Source: VGBV01 sp963813725 (GTDB taxonomy: Bacteria > Actinomycetota > Thermoleophilia > Solirubrobacterales > 70-9). From it: DNA of 64,000 nt. A model generated the notes under the pieces. The model made no database searches, was not told the origin of the DNA, and saw only the letters and a program-made list of their open reading frames with translations. The stretch is from positions 62,001 through 126,000 of the forward strand of contig CAWFAI010000010.1 of NCBI GenBank assembly GCA_963813725.1, written 5' to 3'. This document shows positions 50,593-60,053 of this stretch, piece by piece. Each line of letters begins with the position of its first letter. Position 1 is the stretch's first letter. A program made the position numbers and the translations under genes.

Positions 50593-51798
50593 ATGTCGGC
50601 AGCCGACAGCATGGACTTCGCCGTCGTGGGCGGCGGCATCGTCGGCATGGCGACCGCGCGCGAGCTGCTGGCCCGCAACCCCGGCGCCACGCTGACCGTG
50701 CTCGAGCGCGAGCCCGAGCTGAGCACCCACCAGACCGGGCACTCCAGCGGGGTCATCCACGCCGGCATCTACTACGCGCCGGGCTCGCTCAAGGCCCGGC
50801 TCTGCGTCGAGGGGGCGCGCGAGCTGTACGCGTTCTGCCACCAGCGCGGGATCGAGGCGCGGCGGGAGGGCAAGCTGATCGTCGCCACGGACGAGTCCGA
50901 CCTGCCGGCCCTGGACGAGCTCGAGCGCCGCGGCGCCGCCAACGAGGTCCCCGGCCTCCGCCGCCTGGCCAGCGAGGAGATCGCCGGGATCGAACCGCAT
51001 GCGCGGGCCGTCGCCGCCCTCCACTCCCCGAACACCGGCGTCGTCGACTTCAAGCGGGTGGCCGCCGCCTACGCCGACGATGTGCGGGCGGCGGGCGGCG
51101 AGGTGCGAACGGGGAGCGAGGTCACGGGCCTGCGCGCCGACGGGAGCGGGATCGAGCTGGCGCTGCGCGACCGCGCCCCCCTGCGGGCCGGGTTCGCGGT
51201 CCTCTGCGCCGGCGCGTGGTCGGATCGCCTTGCGGTGATGGCCGGCGCGCCGGCCGAGCCGCGGATCGTCCCGTTCCGGGGCGGCTACCTGAAGCTGCGG
51301 CCCGAGCGCCGCGAGCTGGTGCGGGCCAGCATCTATCCCGTGCCCGACCCGGACCTTCCCTTCCTCGGCGCCCATCTGACCAGGACGATCGAGGACGAGG
51401 TTCTGCTGGGCCCCTCCGCCCTGATGGTGGCGGCGCGCGACGCCTACCGGCTCGGCAGGCTCCGGCCCCGCGACCTCGGCTCGACGCTCGCCTGGCCGGG
51501 GACTTGGAGGCTGATGGGCCGCTTCTGGCGAACCGGCGCCACCGAGATCTCCCACGCCGCCAGCAAGCGGGCGTTCGTCCGCGAGGCGCGCCGGCTCGTC
51601 CCCGAGCTGACGGCCGCCGACGTCGTCGCCGGCCCGTCCGGGATCCGCGCCCAGGCCCTGAACCGCGACGGCTCCCTGGTGGACGACTTCGTCGTGCACC
51701 GGACCGAGCGGGCGATCCACGTCCGCAACGCGCCCTCCCCCGCCGCGACCTCGTCGCTGCCGCTGGCCCGGTTGATCGCCGACCAGGTCGCCGGCTAG
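50593..51798 (+). CDS. lhgO: L-2-hydroxyglutarate oxidase LhgO
   Basis: 401 residues. FAD-binding GxGxxG as DFAVVGGGIVGMATARELL, then LSTHQTGHSSGVIHAGIYYAPGS, which is a signature of LhgO within the DAO family, and C-terminal VAGPSGIRAQALNRDGSLVDDF. It oxidises L-2-hydroxyglutarate to 2-oxoglutarate at the membrane, passing electrons to quinone. ATG at 50593 has another ATG six codons in. Its stop overlaps the convergent GFA gene by 4 bp. Confidence 0.93.
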   Translation: MSAADSMDFAVVGGGIVGMATARELLARNPGATLTVLEREPELSTHQTGHSSGVIHAGIYYAPGSLKARLCVEGARELYAFCHQRGIEARREGKLIVATDESDLPALDELERRGAANEVPGLRRLASEEIAGIEPHARAVAALHSPNTGVVDFKRVAAAYADDVRAAGGEVRTGSEVTGLRADGSGIELALRDRAPLRAGFAVLCAGAWSDRLAVMAGAPAEPRIVPFRGGYLKLRPERRELVRASIYPVPDPDLPFLGAHLTRTIEDEVLLGPSALMVAARDAYRLGRLRPRDLGSTLAWPGTWRLMGRFWRTGATEISHAASKRAFVREARRLVPELTAADVVAGPSGIRAQALNRDGSLVDDFVVHRTERAIHVRNAPSPAATSSLPLARLIADQVAG

Positions 51799-52229
51799 TC
51801 CGTCGCCCGGTAGTCCGCGGGCATGCGCTCGTCGAAGCGGGGCAGTCCGTCGTCGGGGATCTCGTACCAGGGCGCCTTGTAGGCCACGAACTGGTGCAGG
51901 CCCGGCGCGACGCCGGGATCCTCGTCGAGTGCCCCCATCCTGACGCTGATCAGGGCCGGGTTCTCGTTGCTGCGCGTGAACAGCTGGCTGCCGCAGGCGC
52001 TGCAGAAGCTCTTGTGCCAGCCGTCAGCGGGCCGGTGCACGCCGACAAGCGCTTCGCCCTCTGTGATCTCGAAGGAGCCCGGCACGGTCAGGGCGCTGTA
52101 CGAGAACGCCGTGCCGGTGCGCCGCTGGCAGCGCTTGCAGTGGCAGTACGCGGCGCCGAGCAGCGGCTCGTTGACCTGGAAGCGGACCTGCTCGCACATG
52201 CAGCCGCCCTTGATCGGTGTCTGTGCCAT
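51795..52229 (-). CDS. GFA family (glutathione-dependent formaldehyde-activating-like) protein
   Basis: 144 residues with the Mss4-like zinc fold: GGCMCEQVRF, YCHCKRCQRRTGTAFS and FCSACGSQLFTRS supply the Cys ligands. The family includes Gfa and CENP-V; actual reaction unknown. ATG is 9 nt after TAACAT, a leaderless-type arrangement. Confidence 0.92.
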   Translation of the reverse strand: MAQTPIKGGCMCEQVRFQVNEPLLGAAYCHCKRCQRRTGTAFSYSALTVPGSFEITEGEALVGVHRPADGWHKSFCSACGSQLFTRSNENPALISVRMGALDEDPGVAPGLHQFVAYKAPWYEIPDDGLPRFDERMPADYRATD

Positions 52230-52255
52230 ACCCGAAAAATGTTAGAGAGGCCGGA

Positions 52256-53142
52256 TCAGAAGGCGAGGCCGGCGAGGCTTCGTAGCCGGTCGGTCAGGTC
52301 CTCGATCGGCTGGAAGCCGCCGCCCGGGGGCGGCTCGACGCTGACCTCGGCCCCGACGTCGGAGATCTGAGCGTCGATGGTGACTGCGCCGCCGCTGATG
52401 TCGCCGACGGCGGCCTGCCTCGTCGCCGGGACAGCGAACGGGAACTCGGTCCGGAAGCGCCGGATCGTGTGGTCGTCGTATGCGACCCAGGCCTGGACCG
52501 GGCCGTCGCGGGCGCCGCGCGCCAGCTCTCGCAGCAGCGCCGGAGCGCCGAGCGCTGCCATCAGCCCGGCCAGGTCCCGGGCGGCCGCGCGCGAGTCGAG
52601 CGTCCCCTCCACCAGCTCGGTCTGGGTGCCGGCCACGTCCTCGGTCCCCGCGTAGCGGGGATCCCGGAACCACTCGTCCACCTGCAGCGCCAGCGCGGGC
52701 GGGCCGCCCTCTTCGCGAGCCGCGCGCAGATCTTGCTCGAGCTCGGCGACCCGCTGGGGCCCCACCCGGTAGTTCTCGCCGAAGAAGACGACGAAGGCGT
52801 CATCGCCGGTCGAGACGAGCTGGCCGTCCACGCCGAACCCCGCGACCTCGCCGTCGAGCGCAAAGTCGAAGCTGGGCAGCCCCCCGCCCTCGTCCAGAGC
52901 GAACGGGCCCTGCAGCTGGGCGCCGCTCTGGCCGGCCAGCAGCGAGTTCCCCTCGAGCACCACGCTGAGGCCGATCTCGGCCTCGCCGCTCTGCGCCGGG
53001 TTCTGCACCGCCTGCCCGCAGCAGCTCGGCCGGCGGCTCGCTGGGAGGCTCGCGCTCGTCCTCGCCGCCGCAGCCCGTGGCCGCCAGCAGCGCGGTCATG
53101 GACCAGGAGGCCGGCCAGCCCGCCGGCCGGCCGAGGCCTCAA
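52256..53142 (-). CDS. Exported lipoprotein, LppX/LprG-like, frameshifted twice near the N-terminus
   Basis: Intact part from 53008 gives 250 residues with the pattern DFALDGEVAGFGVDGQLVSTGDDAFVVFFGENYRVG, like the lipid-binding LppX/LprAFG lipoproteins. Upstream, two frame changes (about 53015 and 53095) are needed to join the signal part: RPRPAGGLAGLLV, then TALLAATGCGGEDE with lipobox Cys. Start TTG at 53142 overlaps the stop of the preceding gene. Function in lipid or glycolipid transport is by family analogy only. Confidence 0.75.
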
Positions 53143-53426
53143 CAGCCGCCGAGGACCAGGAAGAGGGCCACGGCCAGGGCGACGATCGCGAGCAGCGCGA
53201 TCAGGCGGCGGCGCATATACACGTCGATACCGCCGCCGTAGCGGCTCATCGAGCGCATCTCGGGTGGCTCCCAGCCGCCATCCGGCTCCGGGGGCCTGGC
53301 CTGCTCCTCGACGGGAAGCCCCTCCTCGTCCTCGACGGGAGGGTCCTCGTCCCGAGCGACGCGCTCGCGCTCGCGCGCCTCACGGGCCGCCTGGCGCTCG
53401 TCGGCGCTTCTGCTATCTCGCTTCAT
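53139..53426 (-). CDS. Small tail-anchored protein
   Basis: 95 residues from ATG at 53426 (8 nt after TACAGT). Charged, Glu/Arg-rich N-terminal part (AAREARERERVARDEDPPVEDEE), Pro-rich stretch, then one C-terminal helix (RRRLIALLAIVALAVALFLVL) with two Gly-Cys residues at the end, so probably tail-anchored with most of the chain in the cytoplasm. Unknown family. Coupled with the lipoprotein gene by stop/start overlap. Confidence 0.7.
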   Translation of the reverse strand: MKRDSRSADERQAAREARERERVARDEDPPVEDEEGLPVEEQARPPEPDGGWEPPEMRSMSRYGGGIDVYMRRRLIALLAIVALAVALFLVLGGC

Positions 53427-53452
53427 ATGCCCCAACTGTAGGCTGATCTCGG

Positions 53453-55219
53453 ATGGCGGTTCGGGAAGCTATACCCAAGAAGCCCGAGGCCGAGACCGAG
53501 CAGGAAGTCTCGTCCTTCGCCAAGGCGCTGTTCCTGGGCGAGATCCACGAGGAGCTGGTCTTTCCCTGGCCCGCGCCCGACGCCGACGAGCAGGAGCGGA
53601 TCCGCGACCTCAACCGCCGGCTTCGCGAGTACTGCGCCGAGAACTATGACCCGCGCCGCGTCGAGGAGGAGCGCTGGGTTCCGGACGAGGTGATCCGCGA
53701 CCTCGGCGAGATCGGGGTGCTGGGCCTCTACGTGGACGAGCGATACGGCGGCCAGGGCCTGAGCCAGACCGGCTACGCGCGCGTGTTCGAGACGATCGGG
53801 GAGATCGACGCCACCCTGGCGATCGTGCTCGGGGTGCACCAGTCGATCGGCTACAAGGGCGTCGCCCTGTTCGGCACCGACGAGCAGAAGGAGCGATGGC
53901 TGCCCGACCTGGCCACCGGGCGCAAGCTCGCGGCCTTCGCCCTGACCGAGCCCCAGGCGGGCTCGGACGCGTATGAGATCCAGTCGCGCGCCGTCGAGCA
54001 GCCCGACGGCTCGTGGGTGCTGAACGGCGAGAAGCGCTACATCGGCAACGGCTCGCGCGCCGACGTGATCACCGCCTTCGCCCGCTGCGAGGTGGACGGG
54101 CGCGACAAGCACATCGCGCTGGTGCTGGAGAAGGGGATGGAGGGCCTGGAGGTCGGGGAGCGCTTCGACACGATGGGCCTGCGCGGCAACGACCTGCGCC
54201 GCCTCTACTTCAAGGACGTCCGCGTCCCCGCCGAGAACGTCCTCGGCGAGCCCGGCGACGGCTTCCGCATCGCCATGCAGATCCTCAACAACGGCCGCAT
54301 CGGCCTCGGCACCGGGTCGGTGGGCGCCACCAAGACGCTGCTTGATCTGACCATCGCCCACGTCAAGGAGCGCCGCCAGTTCGGCCAGCCCCTCGCCGAC
54401 TTCGAGCTCGTCCAGGACAAGATCGGCTGGATGGTCTCCTACCTGTTCGGGCTGGAGTCCATGACCTACCTCACCTGCGGGCTGGTCGACGCCGGGGTCC
54501 CCGACTACTCCCTGGAATCCGCGATCTGCAAGGTCAGCGGCACCGAGTTCCTCTGGTACGCCGCCAACCGCTCGCTGCAGCTGGCGGGCGGCCAGGGCTA
54601 CCTGCGCACCGAGCCCTGGGAGAAGGTGGTGCGCGACATCCGCATCTTCCCGATCTTCGAGGGCGCCAACGACGTGCTCCGTGCCTTCATCGCGCTCGGC
54701 GGCATCAAGCCCGTCGGCGAGAAGCTCGAGGGCATGGGCGACCTGGCCCTGGGCGACCCGATCCGGTCCATCGGAGTACTGGTTGATTATGTGACCGACC
54801 GCGCCAAGCGCGAGGTCAAACCCGACAAGCTGAGCCTGGCCCACGAAGAGCTCTCCGATCACGCCGACGCGGTCAGCGATCAGGTGAAGCGGCTCGCCGG
54901 CGTGACCGAAGGGCTGATCCGCGAGCACCGCAAGGAGATCATCCACCGCCAGTTCGCCCAGAAGCGCCTGGCCGACGCGGTCGCCGACATCTTCGCCCAG
55001 GTCTCCGTGCTCTCCCGCGTCAGCTCGATCTTCGCCGACCAGGGCGTCGAGGCCTCGGGCCAGGAGCGCTTCATCGCCGACACCTTCTGCTCGCGCGCGG
55101 CCTCGCGCGTCGCCTACAACTTCGACCAGGTCGAGCACAACGACGACGACCGCATGACCTCGATCGCGAAGCTCGCCTACAAGCGCGGCTCCTACGGATA
55201 CGCGCTGTTCGAGGACTAG
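53453..55219 (+). CDS. Acyl-CoA dehydrogenase (VLCAD/ACAD9-like)
   Basis: 588 residues, longer than the usual 380 because of a C-terminal extension as in very-long-chain acyl-CoA dehydrogenases. Marks: YVDERYGGQGLSQTGYARVFE, FALTEPQAGSDAYEIQS, ERRQFGQPLADFELVQDKIG and IFPIFEGANDVLRAFIAL, where Glu in IFEGAND is the probable catalytic base. First step of fatty acid beta-oxidation, using FAD. ATG 8 nt after TAGGCT. Followed by a TetR regulator, thus probably a fatty-acid-responsive unit. Confidence 0.95.
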   Translation: MAVREAIPKKPEAETEQEVSSFAKALFLGEIHEELVFPWPAPDADEQERIRDLNRRLREYCAENYDPRRVEEERWVPDEVIRDLGEIGVLGLYVDERYGGQGLSQTGYARVFETIGEIDATLAIVLGVHQSIGYKGVALFGTDEQKERWLPDLATGRKLAAFALTEPQAGSDAYEIQSRAVEQPDGSWVLNGEKRYIGNGSRADVITAFARCEVDGRDKHIALVLEKGMEGLEVGERFDTMGLRGNDLRRLYFKDVRVPAENVLGEPGDGFRIAMQILNNGRIGLGTGSVGATKTLLDLTIAHVKERRQFGQPLADFELVQDKIGWMVSYLFGLESMTYLTCGLVDAGVPDYSLESAICKVSGTEFLWYAANRSLQLAGGQGYLRTEPWEKVVRDIRIFPIFEGANDVLRAFIALGGIKPVGEKLEGMGDLALGDPIRSIGVLVDYVTDRAKREVKPDKLSLAHEELSDHADAVSDQVKRLAGVTEGLIREHRKEIIHRQFAQKRLADAVADIFAQVSVLSRVSSIFADQGVEASGQERFIADTFCSRAASRVAYNFDQVEHNDDDRMTSIAKLAYKRGSYGYALFED

Positions 55220-55270
55220 CCGGCAACTTCTACCTACAGGCGCCGCAGCCGCGCCTAACATACAGCCTGT

Positions 55271-55884
55271 ATGGCCAGAACTTCAACCAAGGCCGCCGCG
55301 CCCGGCCGGCGCGAAAAGGACGCGGAGGCCACCCGCCAGGCGCTGATCGACGCGGGCTTCGCGCTGTTCAGCGCTCGCGGCTACTCGGAGGTGGGCACCG
55401 AGGAGATAGTCGAGCGGGCGAAGGTCACCCGCGGGGCCCTGTACCACCACTTCGCCGACAAGCGCGACCTCTTCCGCGCCGTGCACGAGCGCGTCGAGGA
55501 GGACCTGGTCGCGCGCATCGCCGCGCGGATGGAGGGCGTGGCGGACCCCTGGGAGGTGATGGTGACGGGCACCCGCGCCTTCCTCGACGCCTGCCGCGAG
55601 CCCGCCCTGAAGCAGATAGCTCTCGTTGATGCCCCGGCCGTGCTGGGCTGGCGCGAGTGGCGCGAGATCGACGAGCGCTACGGACTGGGCCTGATGAAGG
55701 CCGCGCTGGGGGGCGCCATCGAAGCCGGCGTCCTCCGCCCCGCCCCCTCGACGCCCTCAGCCACCTGATGCTCGGGGCGCTCGCCGAGGCGGCGTTCGTG
55801 ATCGCCAACGCCGAGGACCCCGCGGCCGCTCGGGAGGAGTCCGAGAGCGCGTTATTCGCGCTGCTCGAGGGGCTGCGCGCCTGA
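55271..55884 (+). CDS. TetR family regulator, frameshifted
   Basis: N-terminal 47-residue TetR domain: ALIDAGFALFSARGYSEVGT and VERAKVTRGALYHHFADKRDLF (helix-turn-helix). The ligand-binding part runs to about 55745, where the frame breaks (run of Cs); the next frame supplies LSHLMLGALAEAAFVIAN and stops at 55884. One indel restores about 204 residues. Starts 9 nt after TAACAT. Next to the acyl-CoA dehydrogenase gene, so it may sense acyl-CoA and repress that gene; this is inference. Confidence 0.85.
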
Positions 55885-56474
55885 GGGCGGCCCCCGGTCG
55901 TCGGGCGGGCGGCCGCGGTTCTTCATCCCGCGCCGGATCGCCTTGCGCAGCAGCAGGATCAGCCCGACCCCGATCGCCAGCAGCACCAACACGACCGCCA
56001 GCGCGATCACCGGCTCGGCCAGCACCAGCGCGATGACGACCGCGACGATCCCGTCCTCGATCAGGCTGACGAAGATGTTCGAGAACGGCTCGGGCGAGGC
56101 GTTGATCCCCAGCCGCACGCCGGCCTTGATCGCGTGGCTGGTCAGGGCGGTGCCGCCCGAGACGCCGCCCGAGACGATCTGCTCGGCCTCGCTGACCTGG
56201 TCGAACTCGGCGAACTCGACGCCGATCAGGCTGGCGACGGCAGGTCGGATCACCGTATGGGCAACGTCCCAGAGGTTGTCGAGGTAGGGGATCTTGTCGG
56301 TGACGAACTCGATCGCGTACATCACCCCCGCGCCGATCAGCACGGCGTCGCCCATCAGCGGCTCGGGGACTTCGCCGAACCCGCCCGGCCCAGCAGGTTC
56401 AGCAGCACGACCGTGCCGTAGGCGTTGATCCCGGTCGCGTAGCCGGTGCTGATGACGGTCGGGACGAGGTCCAT
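55852..56474 (-). CDS. DUF4126 family membrane protein, frameshifted
   Basis: Start at ATG 56474: MDLVPTVISTGYATGINAYG with a hydrophobic helix (TVVLLNLLGRAG); near 56385 the frame breaks and continues as FGEVPEPLMGDAVLIGAGVM and IEFVTDKIPYLDNLWDVAHT, the DUF4126 core. Five to six helices in total, with C-terminal AVVIALVLAEPVIALAVVLVLL. TAGGCT lies 9 nt before the ATG. Converges with TetR with 33 bp overlap. Function unknown. Confidence 0.82.
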
Positions 56475-56581
56475 TGGCGCGGCAGCCTAGGGCCAATCCG
56501 CCCACGACCGTAACCCCCCGCCCCGCTCCGGCGCTTGAACGGGGCGAGTACCGCAAATCGATGACGATCCGAGGAGGAACG

Positions 56582-57028
56582 ATGCGGAGCATCAGAAAGA
56601 GCCTGGCGCTGGCCGGGATCGCCACGCTGGCGCTGGCCGTGACGGCGAGCGCCGAGCCCGGCGGGAACGGCAAGGGCAAGGCCAAGGGCCACGACAAGGT
56701 CGCCAAGCAGTGCGCCATGGAGAAGAAGGCGCTCGGCAAGGACGCGTTTCGTGAGCTCTACGGCAAGCCGGCGATGAAGAACTGCAAGGCCGCCGGCGAC
56801 GACGGCGTGGGCGTCGGGGAGAAGGTCAACGCCGCCAAGGAGTGCAAGGCGGAGCAGGCCGACCCGAACTTCGCCGCGTCTCACGACGGCAAGACGTTCG
56901 ACGAGTTCTACGGGACCAACGGCAATCCGAAGAAGGAGACGGCCGGTACCGGCAAGAACGCGTTCGGCAAGTGCGTCTCGACCAAGGCGAAGGCGAAGGG
57001 CGAGGAGGAGCCTCCCCCGACCCTATAG
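56582..57028 (+). CDS. Small secreted Lys-rich protein
   Basis: 148 residues from ATG at 56582 after GAGGAGGAA. Signal peptide (SLALAGIATLALAVTASA), then a charged Lys/Gly/Ala-rich chain with four Cys (QCAMEKK, NCKAAG, ECKAEQ, KCVSTK) and repeated FRELYGK/FDEFYGT-like segments, suggesting two repeats of a short motif with Cys. Unknown family. Followed by a good hairpin terminator, so expressed alone. Confidence 0.82.
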   Translation: MRSIRKSLALAGIATLALAVTASAEPGGNGKGKAKGHDKVAKQCAMEKKALGKDAFRELYGKPAMKNCKAAGDDGVGVGEKVNAAKECKAEQADPNFAASHDGKTFDEFYGTNGNPKKETAGTGKNAFGKCVSTKAKAKGEEEPPPTL

Positions 57029-57052
57029 CCGGGTTCGAGCATTTCATGCAAG

Positions 57053-57085
57053 CGAGAAGGGCCCCAGGGAAGGGGCCCTCTCTCG
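57053..57085 (+). terminator. Rho-independent-like terminator
   Basis: AGGGCCCC (57058-57065) pairs with GGGGCCCT (57072-57079) and the outer CGAGA/TCTCG adds 5 bp; TT follows. It lies 24 bp after the stop of the secreted protein gene. Confidence 0.7.
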
Positions 57086-57116
57086 TTCAAGCGTCAACAT
57101 GCGCTCGCCGCGTGGA

Positions 57117-57951
57117 TCAGGCCTCTACGGGATCGCCGGTTTCCGTGCACGGAGGAGTCAGCTCGGTTGCGCGCGAGTGAGCCTGCTCCTCCTCGATCGT
57201 GTGCAGCACGTGCTCCATCTCGATCGGCGTGATGCTCCCGTGCTCCTCTGCGAAGGGGTGATCGAGGAACCAGACCAAGAGCAGCGCCGAGGTCACCATC
57301 ACCGCGACCGACGCGACGACCGCCCCCTGGACCAGGAAGCTCCCCCTTCGGTTGGCGCTCAGGGCAACCCAGCCGATCGTCAACCCGGCCCCCAGCAGCA
57401 GCACGATCCACAGCGGGCGCGGCACCACGCGGATGGCCTCGGCCAGCCGGGTCCGCCGTCCCTCGATTCGCTCATCCTGTTCGATCAGCATCTGGCGAAA
57501 CGAGTCCTTCTGGATGAAGGTGCTGACGTTCAGGCCCAGGACCTCTTCCCTGAACCGGGCGCCCCACTCGTTGACCACCGGGCTCGAGTTCTCGTCCCGC
57601 ATCGCCGGCCAGCCTTGATGGACGACCGCACGGCCGTAACAGACCAAGCTGCCCCTCAGCGCCGCGCCCTCCTCCGGCTCGTACGCCTCGGCCGTCCGCG
57701 AGAGCTCGAGGACGGCCTGTGCCTCCAGCTCCGCTCCTCGCTTGCCCTCGTTGTAGCTGTCGTAGGCCTCTAGCACGACGAAAGCGAGCAGGACCGCGAA
57801 GGCGGTGCCGAGGAAGTCGAACGCCTTGTTGTGCTCTCCGACCTCTTTCGCGAAGCGCTCGTTGTAGGGACTGCGACGCGCCGCCCACAGGAAACGCGAG
57901 GGAGACGAGCGTCACGCCGATCACGATCCCGGCCTGCGCGACCAGAGTCAT
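57117..57951 (-). CDS. DUF4239 (bestrophin-like) membrane protein, frameshifted
   Basis: N-terminal part from ATG 57951 (TLVAQAGIVIGVTLVSLAFP) breaks near 57880; the next frame gives the DUF4239 body, with ALRGSLVCYGRAVVHQGWPA, LWIVLLLGAGLTIGWVALSA and VASVAVMVTSALLLVWFLDHPF. Total about 277 residues and four helices. DUF4239 proteins resemble bestrophin ion channels. C-terminus has a lone Cys (LTPPCTE). Confidence 0.82.
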
Positions 57952-58024
57952 CCGCCTGAGCCTATCCCCAGGCGGCCCTACATCCCCCGGCCCGTCCTCC
58001 GCATTCGCCTCCGGGCGTGCCTGC

Positions 58025-59191
58025 TCAGTTCAGGCGCTCGACGATCATCGCCTCGCCCTGGCCGCCCGCGACGCACATGGTCTCGAGGCCGACCTGGTGG
58101 TCGTCGGTTTCCATCACGTTCAGCAGCGTGCCCATGATGCGGGCGCCGGTCATGCCGAACGGGTGGCCGAGGGCGATCGCGCCGCCGTGGGTGTTCAGCT
58201 TCTCCAGCGGGATGTTGGCACTCGTTCATGATCGGGATCACCTGGGCGGCGAAGGCCTCGTTCAGCTCGACCGCGTCGATGTCGCCGACCTTCATGCCGG
58301 CGCGGTCGAGCACGGTCTTGATCGCGCCGATCGGGGCGACGCCCATCAGCTCCGGCTCGTTGCCGTGCGTGGCGGCGGTGATCGATCCTGGCGCGAGGCT
58401 TCAGGCCCAGCTCCTTGGCGCGCTCGTCCGACATGATCAGCACCGCCGCGGCGCCGTCGTTGAGCGGGCAGGAGTTGCCGGCGGTGACCCCGCCGCCGCC
58501 CTCGAACGCCTCGGGCAGCTCGGAGAGCTTCTCGAGCGTCGAGCTGGCGCGGGGGCCGTCGTCCTTGGCGACCTCGTTGCCGTCCTGGTCCTTGACGGGC
58601 GACGATCTCGCGGTCGAAGAACCCGTCCTCCTGGGACCTGACCGCCAGCTCCTGGGAGCGCTGCGCGTACTTGTCCATGTCGGCGCGGCTGACCTCGTAC
58701 TTCTTGGCGACGTTGACGGCGGTGATGCCCATGTCGATGTAGGCGTTGGGCTGGCCGTTCTCGCCGATCAGGTTCGGGTTGCGGTCATCGACGCCGGCGG
58801 GCTCGGTGCGCTCGTTGAAGCGACTCACCCACTCCACGCCGGCGGCGACGTAGGTGTCGCCCTGGCCGGCCTTGATCGAGTTGGCGGCGTGGCGGATCGA
58901 GTCCAGGCTCGAGGCGCAGTAGCGGGACATCGTCACCGCGGTCGTCTCGTTGGACAGCTTTTCTGACAGGAGAGTCATGATCCGGGCCACGTTGAAGGCC
59001 TGCAGGCCCTGCGGCATCCCGCAGCCGGCGAACACCTCGTTCACGGTCGCCGGATCGACGTCGGGGTTGCGCTCCAGCAGCTGGTCGATGACGTAGGCGC
59101 CGGTCTCCTCGGGCCGCAGCTGGGCCAGCGAGCCCTTGAAGGCGCGGCCGATGGGCGTGCGAACGGTGTCGACGATCACTGCTTCGGGCAT
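58025..59191 (-). CDS. Acetyl-CoA acyltransferase (thiolase), frameshifted three times
   Basis: About 390 residues when joined. Intact N-part (MPEAVIVDTVRTPIGRAFKG; active Cys in MSRYCASSLDSI; to about 58610). Breaks near 58600, 58390 and 58225, each joinable without loss: NSCPLNDGAAAVLIMSDERA, then GVAPIGAIKTVLDRAG and VELNEAFAAQVIP, then GAIALGHPFGMTGARIMG (His) and CVAGGQGEAMIVERLN at the end (second Cys). Cuts 3-ketoacyl-CoA to acetyl-CoA in beta-oxidation. Other nearby fat genes (53453, 60178) fit. Indel errors are more likely than decay because all catalytic residues remain. Confidence 0.88.
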
Positions 59192-59284
59192 CGAGGGGTC
59201 TCCTTGAGGTGGGGTGCGGTTCGGCTCGGGTAGGTCAGGTTCGGGTGCGTCGGGTGTGAGGGCGCACAGTCTAGGATGCGCGCG

Positions 59285-59863
59285 ATGGCGGAGCGGAAGC
59301 CGAGCGAGGAGCAGAAAAAGCCTGCATCCGAGGACGAGTCGGAGGCGGAGACGAAGGTCGAGCCGACGACCGAGACGAAGGTCGAGTCGAAGCCGGAGGG
59401 GAAGTCCGAGCCCAAGCCCCCGGCAAAGCCCAGGAACATCGAGGAGCGCATGGAGGGCGTCCAGGGCTGGATGGCAGAGCTCGAGAAGCGCCAGGAGCGC
59501 GCGACCCGCGTCGGGGGCGCGGCCTTGGTCCTGGCGATCCTCGCCGCGGGCGGCGCGCTGGCGCTGGGCATCCTCAACAAGCAGGACGCGGCGACCACCG
59601 ACGACGTGGACGAGCTGACCGAGAAGGTGAACCAGCTGGGTGGCTCGATCGAGCAGCAGACCAACAAGCAGGTGAGGGGCATCAACGACCGCCTGGCCGC
59701 GCTCGAGCAGCAGCTCGCGAGCCTGAACGAGCGCCAGCGCAAGGCGGAGGCCGACATCGCGAAGCTGAAGCAGAGCCAGAACACCGCGGCCGACATCGCC
59801 GCCGCCCAGCCCGCGCCCGACGCCGGCGGCGCCAACGACGGCGGCGCCCAGCAGCAGCCCTAG
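59285..59863 (+). CDS. Membrane protein with coiled-coil tail
   Basis: 192 residues from ATG at 59285, 7 nt after TAGGAT (an ATG 9 bp earlier overlaps the hexamer and is less likely). Lys/Glu/Pro-rich N-terminal 50 residues, one helix (VGGAALVLAILAAGGALALGIL, about 78-97), then a long coiled coil (LTEKVNQLGGSIEQQTNKQV, LAALEQQLASLNERQRKAEA), and an Ala/Gly/Gln tail. No family recognised. Possibly a scaffold. Confidence 0.8.
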   Translation: MAERKPSEEQKKPASEDESEAETKVEPTTETKVESKPEGKSEPKPPAKPRNIEERMEGVQGWMAELEKRQERATRVGGAALVLAILAAGGALALGILNKQDAATTDDVDELTEKVNQLGGSIEQQTNKQVRGINDRLAALEQQLASLNERQRKAEADIAKLKQSQNTAADIAAAQPAPDAGGANDGGAQQQP

Positions 59864-60053
59864 CGCCGCCGGGGCACGGAGGGCGCCTGTTCGGCCGTGC
59901 TTGTGCCGAACTGCACAAGGAGATTCGTGCCTGGGCAGGCGTTCGTGCGTGGGCGTCCGACGATTGCTCTAGCGTCATCGTGACTGGGGATTACGCACGA
60001 ATAGGCGTGGGTACCCTGGAACAGGCCAATGTCGGCTCGAAAGGAGGCTCTCA
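59864..60053 (+). promoter_or_regulatory. Control region of the DUF5679 gene with nested repeats
   Basis: 190 bp with TTGTGC (59901-59906) facing GCACAA (59913-59918), and ATTCGTGC (59923-59930) facing GCACGAAT (59995-60002), plus a further TTCGTGC (59942-59948). A strong ribosome site AAAGGAGG precedes the gene. The repeats look like sites for a dimeric regulator. Confidence 0.5.
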
